From: Stagonosporopsis chrysanthemi
Taxonomy: Eukaryota; Ascomycota; Dothideomycetes; Pleosporales; Didymellaceae
Direction: 5' to 3'
Assembly (NCBI GenBank): GCA_022560025.1
Contig: JAFISE010000127.1
Coordinates: forward strand, 22,272 to 86,271
DNA length: 64,000 bases
This document shows, one piece after another, positions 22,246 through 33,090 of this stretch. The translations under genes were made by a program, and so were the position numbers. Under the pieces are notes generated by a model. The model made no database searches. It was not told the DNA's origin and was given only the letters and a program-made list of their open reading frames with translations. Each line of letters starts with the position of its first letter. Positions within the stretch are counted from its first letter, which is position 1.

Positions 22246-24153
22246 TCAAATTTCCCTCCTAAACAATATCTCACCTCCCGTAACCCCACTTTTGCCCGCA
22301 AGCGCTTTCTTCACTATTCCCGCCTCGTACAGGTCGGTGATCAGACTGAACAGCATGCCGTCGCAGCCTTTCGCAGCCATGAAATTCGCGGTCACTGGGA
22401 GGTATTCGACATGCTGCGTGATGGTCGAGTTATAAGGCGCTTCACCAACTGGAACAACGAAATCTGGGGCTTCCGAGAAGATGGAGATCCGGCTGTTGCT
22501 CCATCCCAGCGGCACACCGGGCTCGTCCAGGTACGCGTTGCGGTAATTGGTGCGTGCTGTGGAGCCGACGTACATGACTAGGCTCTCGGAGCAGGTCCGT
22601 GCCGACGGAGCCAGAAAGGTGCTGTTCGCCCATGACATGAAGGTCGTCTTGTTTGCGATGCCTTCCTCGAGGGTTGCGGTTTGGTTGTCACCCCAACCCC
22701 AGCGGGCCAGCGGCACCGGGTTGATGAAGGGCGTGCGGCCGTCATGCACAGCAGCGTAGTCGGCCAGGAAGGGCTCTCGGACAAGTGGTGTCTGCTGCTT
22801 GGTGATCAGGATGGCGTAGGTGAGGTTCATCATTGCTGTGAGCGGCTCGAGGGTGGGGTTGTCGGTGCTCCATGATGCGGTAACGTTGTATGCGGATGCG
22901 TTTGCATTGAGGAATTCAGTCACGTTGGCGAGGAAGTCAATGAGCAGACCGTTGGCAATGTTGTTCGCTTCGGTCGGCCAGGCGAGGGTCTTGATGCTCG
23001 TTGGGTAGTCGCCGCTGAGAGTGACGTTAGCTCCGTACATGGCCTGCGCGGTGGCCTTCCAGATGAGCGGGTCGCGAGCGAGGAGACCGGCGGTATCGAG
23101 GACCGGAGCCATGGGCATGGTGTGTTCGAGAGTGACAAGGCCGTGAGAAGGACGGTTGCCAAAGAGGCCCTGGACCTGCGATGGACCGCGAACACTGCCG
23201 CCAGTGTCGGATCCGAGTGAGACGTCAAGCCAGGCGTACGCAGCTGTCCCAGCACCACCGCCAGCTGAGCTGGAAGACGCGTCTTGATAGCCATCGCCAC
23301 GCGGATTGTAACTCGCGTGATAGTCTACCCAGTCAGCAGTGGCAGTTTCGCCATTGGCGAATTGCGAAGTGATCATCTTGCCAACGACGACAGCACCTGC
23401 ATCGATAAGATTCTGAACGGGCGTCGCGGTGTTGTTGGCAGGAGGATACAGCCAGTACCAAGCCCTATTGCCATTGGAAGTGCGCAGTCCTTTGATGTCG
23501 TAGATGTCCTTGATACCAATTCTGACGCCAGCCAATGGCTTCTCAGCAGTCTTCTCGAAGTAAAGACGAGATGGCACAGCAACAGCAAGTTTCTGACCAA
23601 GAGTTCCAGCAGGAAGCACGGAGTAGGAACCGTCTCCATTAGCGATCGCGGATTCAGTAAAAGCACCTGTTACGTCGCTGTACAGCCGCCATGCCTCGTA
23701 AACTTGACCAGCTGCGTTGATAAAGTACGGACCTGGCATTAAGCTGCCAGTTAACGTGCCAGTGATGATTGTGGCTGAAGAATTGCCTGCGGTACTGCCG
23801 CTTATGTAGAGAGCTAGATTGGTCAACTACATCCTGTGCAGATGTTGAGTTTGGTACGTACCGTCAAGAAAGCCCTCTTGCCAGACGTCATCCTGCTCTG
23901 TATATTTGGCTGTGACAGCTGCTGTGTCCAATACGCCGTAGCCGTCGCTCTTGATAACAGTGAATGGAACAAACGGCCCATCTTCAAACGAAGCCTTGAT
24001 CTCGTCACAACCGGTGATACTTGCGACCGATTTCGGAGGAAGGAAGTAGTCAATGTCCGTAAGGGACACTGTGAATCCGGTCGACGAAACAGCTGCCTGA
24101 ACACCGGTAGCAAGGCTAACGAGAGCAATGCTACAAGACCACGATGAGAACAT
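22246..24153 (-). CDS. secreted amidase-signature protein
   Basis: Exons 24153-23862 and 23813-22246, with a 48-bp intron, giving 619 residues. It has a signal peptide (CSIALVSLATGVQA) and then a region of about 170 residues of unknown role. The amidase-signature domain follows with Lys199 in VRIGIKDIYD, the Ser-rich block ending at about Ser280 (QDASSSSAGGGAG), and Ser304 in GSDTGGSVRGPSQ, the expected Ser-Ser-Lys triad. Many NXS/T sites fit a secreted glycoprotein. Family members hydrolyse amides; some fungal homologues are named after scytalone dehydratase-like Arp1, but no pigment genes lie nearby. The intron junction was chosen because only the acceptor at 23814 keeps the conserved YISGS frame. 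Confidence 0.88.
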
Positions 24154-24817
24154 TCTGAGCCTTGAACCCTTGAAACTTGATTAAGTCCTGCAGAGCATGA
24201 CCTGGGAGCTTCCGAAGCAGTCTTATACCCCAGGTATTCACGACACCGCGGACTACTGTCGCACGCCCATCCCACTCCCACGAGTCGTTGCTATATCCAT
24301 TCCGTTCACTAGGTGGCCGGTAGTAAGCTCTTGGCTGGGGATAAGAAGCTTGCAGCACAACATCTTTCGACTCATGAGGTTAGATGCTTGTTGGTGCAGC
24401 ATTGGCAAAAGTGATAAGCGCAGGGCAAGTGACGGCTGAGTGGTCAATCGATGCTAACCGGCCCGTCGGAGCATGTCACTACGTAACAGGCGTAACGTGC
24501 ATCGCAAGCAGCAAGCCGGAGGGCAATCCGTATCTCCAGAAGTTGGAGTATGCATGTCTTATCGCGGTGGGGCCACGATAAGCCAGGATGCTAGCCGACA
24601 GCGGCGAACAGGCGAGATATCTGGAGTAATTCAAAATCAGTCTTTCGATAATCGATAGTCACTATGCGAGATATTCTGATGCGTTGAAGTGCTTCGAATA
24701 AGCTATCTTTGCGCGACTCCATGGTTGTAGACCAACTCACACTTCGAACGAGTTTCGCCCGCCGTACTCCGAACCGCCGAATGAACGCGCAAACCATCAT
24801 TTTCCTGACGTCTCTCT
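24154..24817. other. intergenic, amidase promoter
   Basis: About 660 bp with no supported gene. It contains the amidase 5' region and the 3' region of the DUF2231 gene. Confidence 0.5.
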
Positions 24818-25442
24818 CTACTGCGACTTCTTGAGCGGGCTGCCCCTTGAGAAGCCCATGCCGTACTCATACACAAGCGATCCTCCGAGATATGCCGAAT
24901 ACATCGTGATGGGCAGAGCAAGACCTGCGCTGACGAGCACATTTGTGGTGCTGGGTGTGAAGCCAATCTGCTGGCTGCGAGTCCACCAGTTATAGATCGT
25001 ACCGATGAGCGCGATATCATTGAGCAATGCGTGTACCGCGCCGACCTTTGCTTTCTTCGACTGGAATCCGTCACGTTGAATCACTGGAGCCAGTTGCGCA
25101 ACGCCGGTTGCGACAGCTGGAAGAGTAACGAGGATCGTGATGATGGTGCTGTAGTATGACAGCACTGGAAATGCGTTAGGCTGAATACTCCTGTCCAGCG
25201 ATTTGACTACGTACGTTAGGACGCTGTCTGATGCTAGAAACCGGATTACACTCACACACGGAATTCACCAGACCGGCAGTAGCTGGAATCTTGGATGCCC
25301 AGTAGACGGCGTCCAACGCGCCAGTGATGGCTGTGAACGTAATGGGAAAATGCACAAACGCCGGATGGCTAGGATGGCTATTGCACGTAAGTATGTACTT
25401 GCACAGTGTATGTGTAAGTGCAACGTACCCTTTTTGCGACAT
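24818..25442 (-). CDS. DUF2231 membrane protein
   Basis: Exons 25442-25429, 25377-25258 and 25190-24818, giving 168 residues. The 14-nt first exon encodes MSQKG. The second begins HPSHPAFVHFPITF, the signature opening of DUF2231, whose conserved His residues are thought to bind haem or another cofactor. About four hydrophobic helices follow (for example STIITILVTLPAVATGVAQ and VLVSAGLALPITMYSAYLGG), so it is an integral membrane protein of unknown function. The acceptor region contains two tandem CCATCCTAG-like sites nine bases apart, both in frame, so two isoforms differing by three residues are possible. Confidence 0.85.
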
Positions 25443-25851
25443 CGTTAGTATTGTTGAGAGGTCTTCTTCCAGGGAGAAACGATATGAAGACGGGTCTGAT
25501 AGATGGGTGCTAAGTACATCGAAGAAAGCTTCAGCCTGCGGAGAGCCGACCTGTACGGTCGGGCTGTTGACCCATCCTTAACTTTGCATGACCGCTTACT
25601 GTCGTCATCGACGGGTGAGCAGCAAACAAACAGTACCTGTGCGCGCAGCAATGGTATGTACGGTGCATGAGAGATACAGGCAACCTTTGCAAGCGGTGAG
25701 GGCCAAATTCGCTCAACTCAGATCAATAAGACATGTTCCGAGTCTGTTCAGTGCATGTCAACTTTAGAGCTGTTTGGATAGTGATTAACAATCGTTCCGA
25801 GGATGATGGGTTGACCCCACATAATAGACTGCCTGTGATTCGCTCGTTCGC
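25443..25851. other. intergenic between divergent genes
   Basis: About 410 bp separating the DUF2231 gene (minus) and the CorA-like gene (plus). No additional gene is seen. Confidence 0.5.
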
Positions 25852-27756
25852 GTGCGCGTCGCGCTTCTCCATGTCAACCGATCGCGCATTCTTCGGTTCA
25901 CAATGGAACCCGCAAAAGCAGCAGCTCCTACGGTTGACTGGCACAGCGATCCGTATTGGCGCAATCGCCGCCTCTCCCCAGCTCAGATACAGATTCATGA
26001 TGTCCGCCTCGATGACAGACCCTATGAGTCCGGCTCAATGCTGGTAATGCACGAGATCCTCTCGTCCTCGCTGCTGCCACAACTAGAGAATCGAGACCGT
26101 TTGGCGAAGACTATACCATTGGACGATGCGACCAAAAGCGTGCGCGCGCATTTCCAGAAGCTTGCTTTTGAGTTTGGATGGATGAATTGTTTGAGGAGCA
26201 ACGAGGTGCAGACATCAGCCTCTGACCCGCCTGAACTGCGAAAATGTCGTTGGATACACATCTCCAGCAAGTACTCAGACTATCTTTCGGGGTGTCTTCT
26301 CGCCTTATCAGATTGGTCTCAATGCCCTCAGCAAATTGTGGCAGCGCTCCATCAACTCGCGCATTGCGTCGGCCAGCAAGAGCGTTTCTCCAAGCATGGA
26401 AGATACTTTGCGCCGTTCTTCCAGAACCTCAGTGAAGGCCACAATGCTACAACTGGACATGTCGAAGGACCACTGTTACTCAGCGTACCATTTCTAGATT
26501 GGACTGTCGAAGGCGAACCACCACCACTCAGATTTCAAGTAGATCCTAGGGAGGGCTATCAGTCTGCAAGAAGCTCATCACATATGCTGCGCTCAATCTT
26601 GCAGCACTTTTACCGGCTTGAGGACACAACAGACCGGGAATCTCAGCAGGTCTTCACCAAACACAAGCCCTGGCTGACTGATCGCAATCTTGATCTGAAA
26701 GTCCGGCGATGGTACGGTCACTATCCAACTAGTCTGAATGTTGACGAACTGTGGATATTGGTGGTTGATGCGCGTCATGTTGTCACCTTCTCTAGTAATC
26801 AAAGCTGGAAAGCACGCTGGCCACCTCTGCAGTTGTCAGCCAGGATTGCGGAAGTATCATTCCGTGGCATTCGTAATGCGTCTATGAATGCTGGAGACCA
26901 GCAGGACTACACAGCCACCACACATATCGTTACTGCTCTTAGCGGCGCACTGGGAATGCTGCATCGCAGCTTTTGGTCCGACATCACTCTATGTCTTTCG
27001 GACAGGTTCGCCAGCTACCTCGGGCACTTGCAGTATCGTCTGCATCGAGCCCCGAGCACCAAGCTAGTCATGGACTTGTTGCAGGTACAGGAAGAACTTA
27101 ACATTATCATCGCTATCATGGAGCAACAAATGGAGGTTGTCAGCACTTTGCAAGGGTTTTTGAAATCAAAGAGGATCAACAATCGACCCTTCACCTCGAC
27201 ACAGCCCAATCACAAGACGCCAACAGCGTCAATACCTCCAGCAGGTGCGTCGACTTATCGTCAGCTTTCCTTTTCGAACCATCTTTTCGACCCGTTCGCA
27301 CAATTATTGGACAGTCTTGCACGTGAACACGCCGATCTTATCGACCTACGCGAGAACAGCAATGCCCTCATCAACCGTACCATCCAGCTCGTCAATATAC
27401 GGCTTGAAGATCATGGCAAAGCAATCTTGGTCTTTACTATTGTTACAATCATTTTTCTTCCACTATCCTTCATCTCCTCCTTCTTCGGGATGAACTTCTC
27501 GGATATAAGAGACATGGAAAGGACGCAGCGGCTCTTCTGGCTTGTTGCTGGATGTCTGACGGTCGTGACTGTGGGCTTCAGCCTCTTTCTTGCATTCTAT
27601 GGGGGCTCCATTATGGATTGGGTCGTGACCTGGAAGGAGACGCGAAGTCGCAGGTTAAGAAGAAAGGCTGTTGAGCGCAGAGCCACGACAATCAACAGGC
27701 AGAGTGAAATGCAAGGCTTCGAGCTACTGGGACCACCACGTAATGATGGTTTCTAG
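25852..27756 (+). CDS. CorA-like magnesium transporter family protein
   Basis: A single-exon frame of 634 codons; the likelier start is the ATG at 25903 (MEPAKAAAPT), giving 617 residues. A long cytosolic domain ends in helical segments (LVMDLLQVQEELNIIIAIMEQQ). The pore region has TM1 (ILVFTIVTIIFLPLSFISSFF), immediately followed by the GMN signature in FFGMNFSDIRD, and TM2 (LFWLVAGCLTVVTVGFSLFLAF). GMN is the selectivity motif of CorA/Mrs2 channels. Many fungal genomes carry expanded CorA-like families of unknown substrate, often next to HET or ankyrin genes, and this one belongs to that type rather than to the core Alr1/Mrs2 transporters. A basic C-terminal tail follows TM2. Confidence 0.9.
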   Translation: MRVALLHVNRSRILRFTMEPAKAAAPTVDWHSDPYWRNRRLSPAQIQIHDVRLDDRPYESGSMLVMHEILSSSLLPQLENRDRLAKTIPLDDATKSVRAHFQKLAFEFGWMNCLRSNEVQTSASDPPELRKCRWIHISSKYSDYLSGCLLALSDWSQCPQQIVAALHQLAHCVGQQERFSKHGRYFAPFFQNLSEGHNATTGHVEGPLLLSVPFLDWTVEGEPPPLRFQVDPREGYQSARSSSHMLRSILQHFYRLEDTTDRESQQVFTKHKPWLTDRNLDLKVRRWYGHYPTSLNVDELWILVVDARHVVTFSSNQSWKARWPPLQLSARIAEVSFRGIRNASMNAGDQQDYTATTHIVTALSGALGMLHRSFWSDITLCLSDRFASYLGHLQYRLHRAPSTKLVMDLLQVQEELNIIIAIMEQQMEVVSTLQGFLKSKRINNRPFTSTQPNHKTPTASIPPAGASTYRQLSFSNHLFDPFAQLLDSLAREHADLIDLRENSNALINRTIQLVNIRLEDHGKAILVFTIVTIIFLPLSFISSFFGMNFSDIRDMERTQRLFWLVAGCLTVVTVGFSLFLAFYGGSIMDWVVTWKETRSRRLRRKAVERRATTINRQSEMQGFELLGPPRNDGF

Positions 27757-28196
27757 ATTAAGGCTGCAATCATGTCCACATCGTGAACTAACCATGACGG
27801 AAGTACTACTCTGCATGCCTTCACACGAGGCTTACGTTGCATTGCTATCGCCAGCCGAACCGCCCTTGACTAGTCAGGAAGTTCCGTCCGTTGCCGAGAA
27901 GATCTCAGTCAATCAGCATCAATTTGTACTCTGGCAATCACGTCATCCAGTTCGCTCGGTGAGATTGGGAGCCGCATCGAGCATGAATTACGGTGCGGCT
28001 AATCCGATTCAGGCAGGAGCAAAACCAAGTTGCCTGCATAAACCAGGACTATAACCAAAGCCCCGCAGATGTTTAAGATAATGGCCTTAACAAGGTGACG
28101 CGACAAGCTTTTCAGCCGATGCTTAAATACGCCAAGGAAGCTTGTCACCTGTCTCTCCCTCCCATCTGTTCGTCCACAGCGCCCTCATTCCTTGCT
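27757..28196. other. intergenic, carboxypeptidase promoter
   Basis: About 440 bp. No gene is supported. Confidence 0.5.
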
Positions 28197-30253
28197 ATGT
28201 TCGCACGATCAGTAACTTGGGCAGCGCTTGCTTCGCTTGCGCTGCAGGTGGATGCAGTCTCCAAGAAGCAATGGCACAAGCGTAGTGACCATGTATACTT
28301 GCCAAAGAAGACAAGTGACTACAAAACTGCCTCGGCTCCTAACAATGTTACCGTTCGGTACAAGAACCCTGGCATCTGCGAAACCACCCCAGGTGTAGAC
28401 AGTTATTCCGGATACGTCGATCTGACACCAGATGTACGTACCCAGCCAAAATGATGAAAAAATTCTAAGACAGTGTAGGTCCACGTCTTCTACTGGTTTT
28501 TCGAGTCTCGTAACAAACCATCCGAGGATCCATTCACTTTGTGGCTCAACGGCGGGCCGGGGTCAGATTCGCTGATTGGGCTCTTCGAAGAGAATGGACC
28601 TTGCATGTTGACTGAGAATCTGACGACCACCTACAACCCATACAGCTGGAATAACGTTTCCAACATGTTGTACATCTCTCAACCCGTCGGCACAGGATTC
28701 AGTTACCAGAAGCAAGGCGTTGGCAGTGTAAATCCCTGGACTTCAGATTTTCATTACAATTCGACCGAATGGCCCGCAACAGGAAGATACCCTATCTTAG
28801 AGCCACTCAACACCGGTACAATCGACACGACTGATCTCGCTGCTGTGGCGACCTGGGTAAGCAGATATCTTACAAAAGTATGAAATGCATGCTGATTGTG
28901 TGAACCGTGCAGCACGTACTTCAAGCTTTGTTGAACACCATTCCGAAGTTTGACACAAAAATCGGTACTCCCCGTGAATTCAACCTCTTCACAGAGTCTT
29001 ACGGTGGCCATTATGGACCAGCTTTCTTCAACTACTTTTACAACCAAAATCTCAGAATTGAGAATGGCAGCATGCCCGGCTACCCGCTTAACTTCAACTC
29101 TCTTGGTATAATCAACGGCATCATTGATGAGTACGCATCGCGGGCGTTCAATAGACAACATCTTGGCTAATTTGCTCAGGTCCATTCAAGCAGAGCACTA
29201 TCCCGAATTTGCTGTCAACAAGTAGGCCGGGACAAATTCTGCTCATGATCATGGACCAGCTAACATGTCTCAGCACTTATGGGATCAAGGCATACAACGA
29301 CACCGTCTACTCATACGCAAAGTTTGCAAACAACATGTACAACGGCTGCTTGGACCAAATCAAGATCTGCCGAGCAGCGGCTGAAGGCAATGCGAGCTAC
29401 TATCATGTAGATGCGCCGATTACGAATGCTGAGTTGACGCCTGGAGTACTCCAGATCTGCAACGAGGCTGCTGACATGTGTCGCGACAACGTCGAATCTC
29501 CATACTACTACTACAGTGGACGCGGTGTCTACGACATTAGGCATCCCTATAATGATCCAACGCCGCCTTCTTACTATCCTGACTATCTCAACCTGCCGGA
29601 GGTGCAGGATGCCCTTGGCGTTACTCTCAACTACTCGGGCAGCAACGGTATCTACTACGCTTTCCAGAACTCTGGAGATTTCATCTATCCTAATTTCAGG
29701 CTTGATCTGGAGCATCTGCTCAACCAGGACGTGCGCGTCAGTCTGGCGTACGGAGATGCCGACTACATATGTAAGTTGACATCTTGGACTCTGGGTACGA
29801 ATCTGCTCACACATCTAGGCAATTGGTTTGGCGGTGAGGCTATTAGTCTCGCAGTCGAATACACCAACAGCAAGGAATTCCGTGCTGCTGGCTACGAGGC
29901 AATGGTGGTGGATGGTACAGAGTATGGTGAAGTGCGCCAATACGGTAACTTCAGCTTTGCCCGTATCTACGAGTCTGGACATGAAGTCCCTTACTATCAG
30001 CGTAAGTCTGGTCAGGCCTTTTTCAGCGATTCTATAAGCTTATTGTGTTTGATCAGCCGAGGCCGCTCTTGCTTACTTCAACCGCACCTTGTACCACTAC
30101 GACATCGCAACTGGCGAAGAGAAAGTCACTGCAAACCTGACCTCATATGGTCTTGCGAATGCAACGCATACGAACTCCTTCGTTCCGCTTACGACTTCGT
30201 ATGTTCCGGAGTTCCCTTCGCCAATCTATCCCGCGACCACGTCAGCCTACTAG
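28197..30253 (+). CDS. secreted serine carboxypeptidase (peptidase S10)
   Basis: Seven exons: 28197-28433, 28479-28856, 28913-29130, 29180-29221, 29274-29770, 29819-30001 and 30057-30253, giving 583 residues. It has a signal peptide (SVTWAALASLALQVDA). The oxyanion block reads NGGPGSDSLIGLFEENGPC; the family usually has S or C where D stands in GSDS. The nucleophile Ser234 is in FTESYGGHYGP, Asp lies in LAYGDADYICNW and His in YESGHEVPYYQP, completing the triad. Many glycosylation sites and a Thr/Ser/Pro-rich end suggest an extracellular or vacuolar enzyme that trims C-terminal residues. All six introns are 45-56 bp with standard ends, and every junction restores a family block. Confidence 0.94.
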
Positions 30254-30419
30254 TTCGTGCATGAACTTGGACTTGAGGAAGATAGCGTCGATTCATTGAC
30301 AGTTATGCTTCTCTTATGATAAATACTTGCAGTCGTATCGAGGAACAAAACATCATCCATGCCCTCAAGTCCTCTTCAAATTCTGTAGATGAAATGATTC
30401 TTACTCGCAAGGTCCTTCA

Positions 30420-31303
30420 CTAGTTCTCTGGTTCGTTATCAATGCTCTCCCATAATTTATCAAGCAGGCCGCTGCTGAACAGAGCTCCACGGTTAGAAAT
30501 GTGAGTGAGCAGATGGATATCGTTTGCCCTAGTACCCTCGATAGTTTCAACCCTCTCTTCTTTTGACCCAACCATGAGTATTTCATGATCAGGTACATCC
30601 ACGGGGCGCTCGTAGTTTACATGTTGCCTGAAAAGTACGGCTCCACCAATGACAAGCCAAGGTGTTTCGAACCCTTTATAAAACCTCAAGACGAGGGCAA
30701 CGTTGCTCTCGCCCAGCTTTGTGGTTTCTTGGACGAACAATTGATCTGATATCTTCACGTGACAGTTGGCAAGTCCAATCCAGCCATCAGTGCTGACGAA
30801 AGACTTGTAGGCTTCGCCTTTGTTCACATTCCTCGGAAGCATCTCGCGCCGCCAGTCATCTGAAAACTCTGTATCATCCCAATCCCCAGCTGAATCATAG
30901 AACTGGATACTGCCTAAAACATGGCGATTGTTCTTTCGGCCGTCCTTTTTGCGTTGAAGGCGCTCCAGAGTGCAGCATATCCCGAGTTCTTGCCGATGTG
31001 GTAGATGGGAGAGCCGGCCCAAGTCAGCATTAACGGCTTGCGAACGAAGATCGTGACCAGGCCGCCTTGAATCCAACAACTCGGTTTGTCGCGAATTAGA
31101 TTCTCCATCAATAACAGTAGAGACACAACGAAGTCTTGTGACCATGCACACATCAGGTAATATGCTCGTAACTTGCACCGGATCCTGGTACCGTCACCCT
31201 GGCGCAGGACTTCCAACAACCTTATGCATTTCTGACCCCGATCGAGCGGCTCGTATTCGAATCTTTGAAGGTTTTTGGTATCATGTTGTTGCAACGACGC
31301 CAT
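30420..31303 (-). pseudogene. relic of a HET-domain gene, centre missing
   Basis: From the ATG at 31303 the minus strand encodes FEYEPLDRGQKCIRLLEVLR and RIRCKLRAY, which resembles the first 45 residues of HET (heterokaryon incompatibility) proteins. The expected SYTWG and IDALCINQ blocks do not follow. About 400 bp further on, another frame (30420 upward) has SFVSTDGWIGLANCHVKISDQ and WLVIGGAV, reminiscent of the C-terminal block of HET proteins. The two parts are in different frames and separated by unrelated sequence. I infer a decayed gene that lost its HET core; the C-terminal resemblance is weaker than the N-terminal one. Confidence 0.4.
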
Positions 31304-32694
31304 TTGTAACTCTGATCTCAGGTAAATGTTGTGGGCAAGGCTATCCCTTTGTGTCAGGCGCAAGGCCGAGATGCTTGAATCTTGAACAAATGCAAGGAGC
31401 GCCCACGTATGACGAGTGATGTGAATCTAACGACGCGCTCAGAGTGCTAAAAGGAGAGCTAGTGGAAAATGAAGAGGCATTGAAGCATGCGTGTGTTGGG
31501 TTTTACTGCGGCTGTGGCCTGAAGTTGCAGCTGCGAGCACAGCCTTGTGCGCCAACAACTCGTGCATGCAAATCGGTTACACAGATGCGCACAGCAGCAT
31601 GTTGAGCCGCGCTGTGGTCAAGCCATCATATGTATGCTTTTGAAGGGCATCGTGGTAGATTCCAATAATGAAATTACTTACGCTTCGAATGCCATCAGAG
31701 TCGTCCAAGAAGAGGGAATCCAGTATCTAGTCTTTTCTAAGGTAGCACCCGCTGGTGAGAACGAATTCACCAGCCTGTTATTGGAAAAGACGGTTTGCGA
31801 AGCGGGGCTTCCGACTTGGACCCATGCTTTGTCCAGCTTTCTTCTTCGACACCTTCTATTGCTCGAAGATTAAGCAAACGTTCCCTGGGTTTGTAGACGA
31901 ACACAAGTTGCGAACCTCTTACAGTCTCTGTATACCAAGCTTGACCTGGTCAGCATGTCGGATATTGCAGCGCTTACGGTAGCTATGACTCTCTATTCAG
32001 CTTTTGAAGTATTCTAGCAAAGAACTCAGAATCAGAACTAAGTCTTTGACTGCTACCCGATTTGCCGAAAATTTCGGCACTGTTGTTGGCATAGTATTGC
32101 TGTTACCCAACTCGACAAAGAATAGTTCAAGAGTTAGATACGGAGGAGCTCGTATCTCTTGAGCGATCATTTCAAAGAGCAATAGAACCCTATGTTGGCT
32201 ACAGCTTGTTATTGCTTGACGCCTACAACATATCGAACAATCCTTCTGCTGTAGAAATGAAGCGTATGCTACAATGTTTGCATTAATCTAACGTAGTCAG
32301 ATTGAGTTGTGTTTTGCAGTAATAGTAGCCAACACAGGGTTTCTGTGGTTCTTGACAATGACAACCCCAAAGATATGAGGTCTTTCGTTCAGCAAAGAAA
32401 TCTGGTCATCAAACCACAGGACCGGATGAAGGGCGACGGCCATGATGTGGTCCTCAAAACAATATTGGAGCTTGATTGGCAGTCAGCCCCGGTGGTCAGG
32501 ATCTTCAGGAAGGAGAACCTGAATTGGTAGAACAAGGTCAGCTGGAATTATGTTCGCTTTTCCATGACGATACAAGCGCCGCAGCGGGAAGAAAAATCTT
32601 TCCATTAGTCGAGCAACTACTAAAGACCTCAAAACTCCCAATCCTTTCTCCATGTCCCTTGTCCCTGATACACCTCCAAACGTCCTCCTCCGTC
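31304..32694. other. 1.4-kb stretch with no supported gene
   Basis: It contains only short frames (31547-31873 plus, 31997-32182 minus, 32309-32530 plus) without recognisable domains. Base composition is more AT-rich than the surrounding genes, consistent with decayed sequence next to the HET relic. Confidence 0.4.
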
Positions 32695-33090
32695 CTAATC
32701 GAAGAGTCCCATAGTGCCCATCTCATCACCAGACTCGAAATCGACTTCGACAATGTCGACGTCAGATACACTCTCACCCTTCTCATCGCAGTGGTTGTAA
32801 GTTGGTGCGATGTCACCCCCAGCCTTCGGACTGGAAGTGGCGACCGCGGTCAGGATGTCCTTGACGTCCTTGTCCTTAAGTGCGTTGGCGAAGAGGATGG
32901 TCCAGATAGGCTCCACCTCGGTGATACCGGCGGCTTTGAGTAGTGTTTGGAGTTTCTCAGGGGTAATGGCGAGGTTCTCGTCAGCGAGGATTAGGGCTGC
33001 GAAGGCGACGGCTTGCTCGGGATTGATGCTGGTGGTTGTAGTTGAGGTGGCAGTGGTCGTGGCCGTCTCTTTGTTGCTTGCGGTAGACAT
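32695..33090 (-). CDS. acidic ribosomal P1-like stalk protein, atypical hinge
   Basis: A single-exon frame of 131 residues. Residues about 24-85 match the P1 dimerisation domain (AVAFAALILADENLAITPEKL, then KAAGITEVEPIWTILFANAL and KDKDVKDIL). The C-terminus ends in an acidic stretch and GLFD, as in P1/P2, which recruits elongation factors to the 60S ribosomal stalk. It departs from standard P1 in three ways. It has a 22-residue Ser/Thr-rich leader (NKETATTTATSTTTTS). The long Ala/Gly-rich hinge is replaced by a short Asp/Glu/Val segment. The tail reads GDEMGTMGLFD rather than DDDMGFGLFD. It is therefore more likely a divergent paralogue than the main RPP1 gene, unless an unrecognised intron alters the hinge. 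Confidence 0.75.
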   Translation of the reverse strand: MSTASNKETATTTATSTTTTSINPEQAVAFAALILADENLAITPEKLQTLLKAAGITEVEPIWTILFANALKDKDVKDILTAVATSSPKAGGDIAPTYNHCDEKGESVSDVDIVEVDFESGDEMGTMGLFD

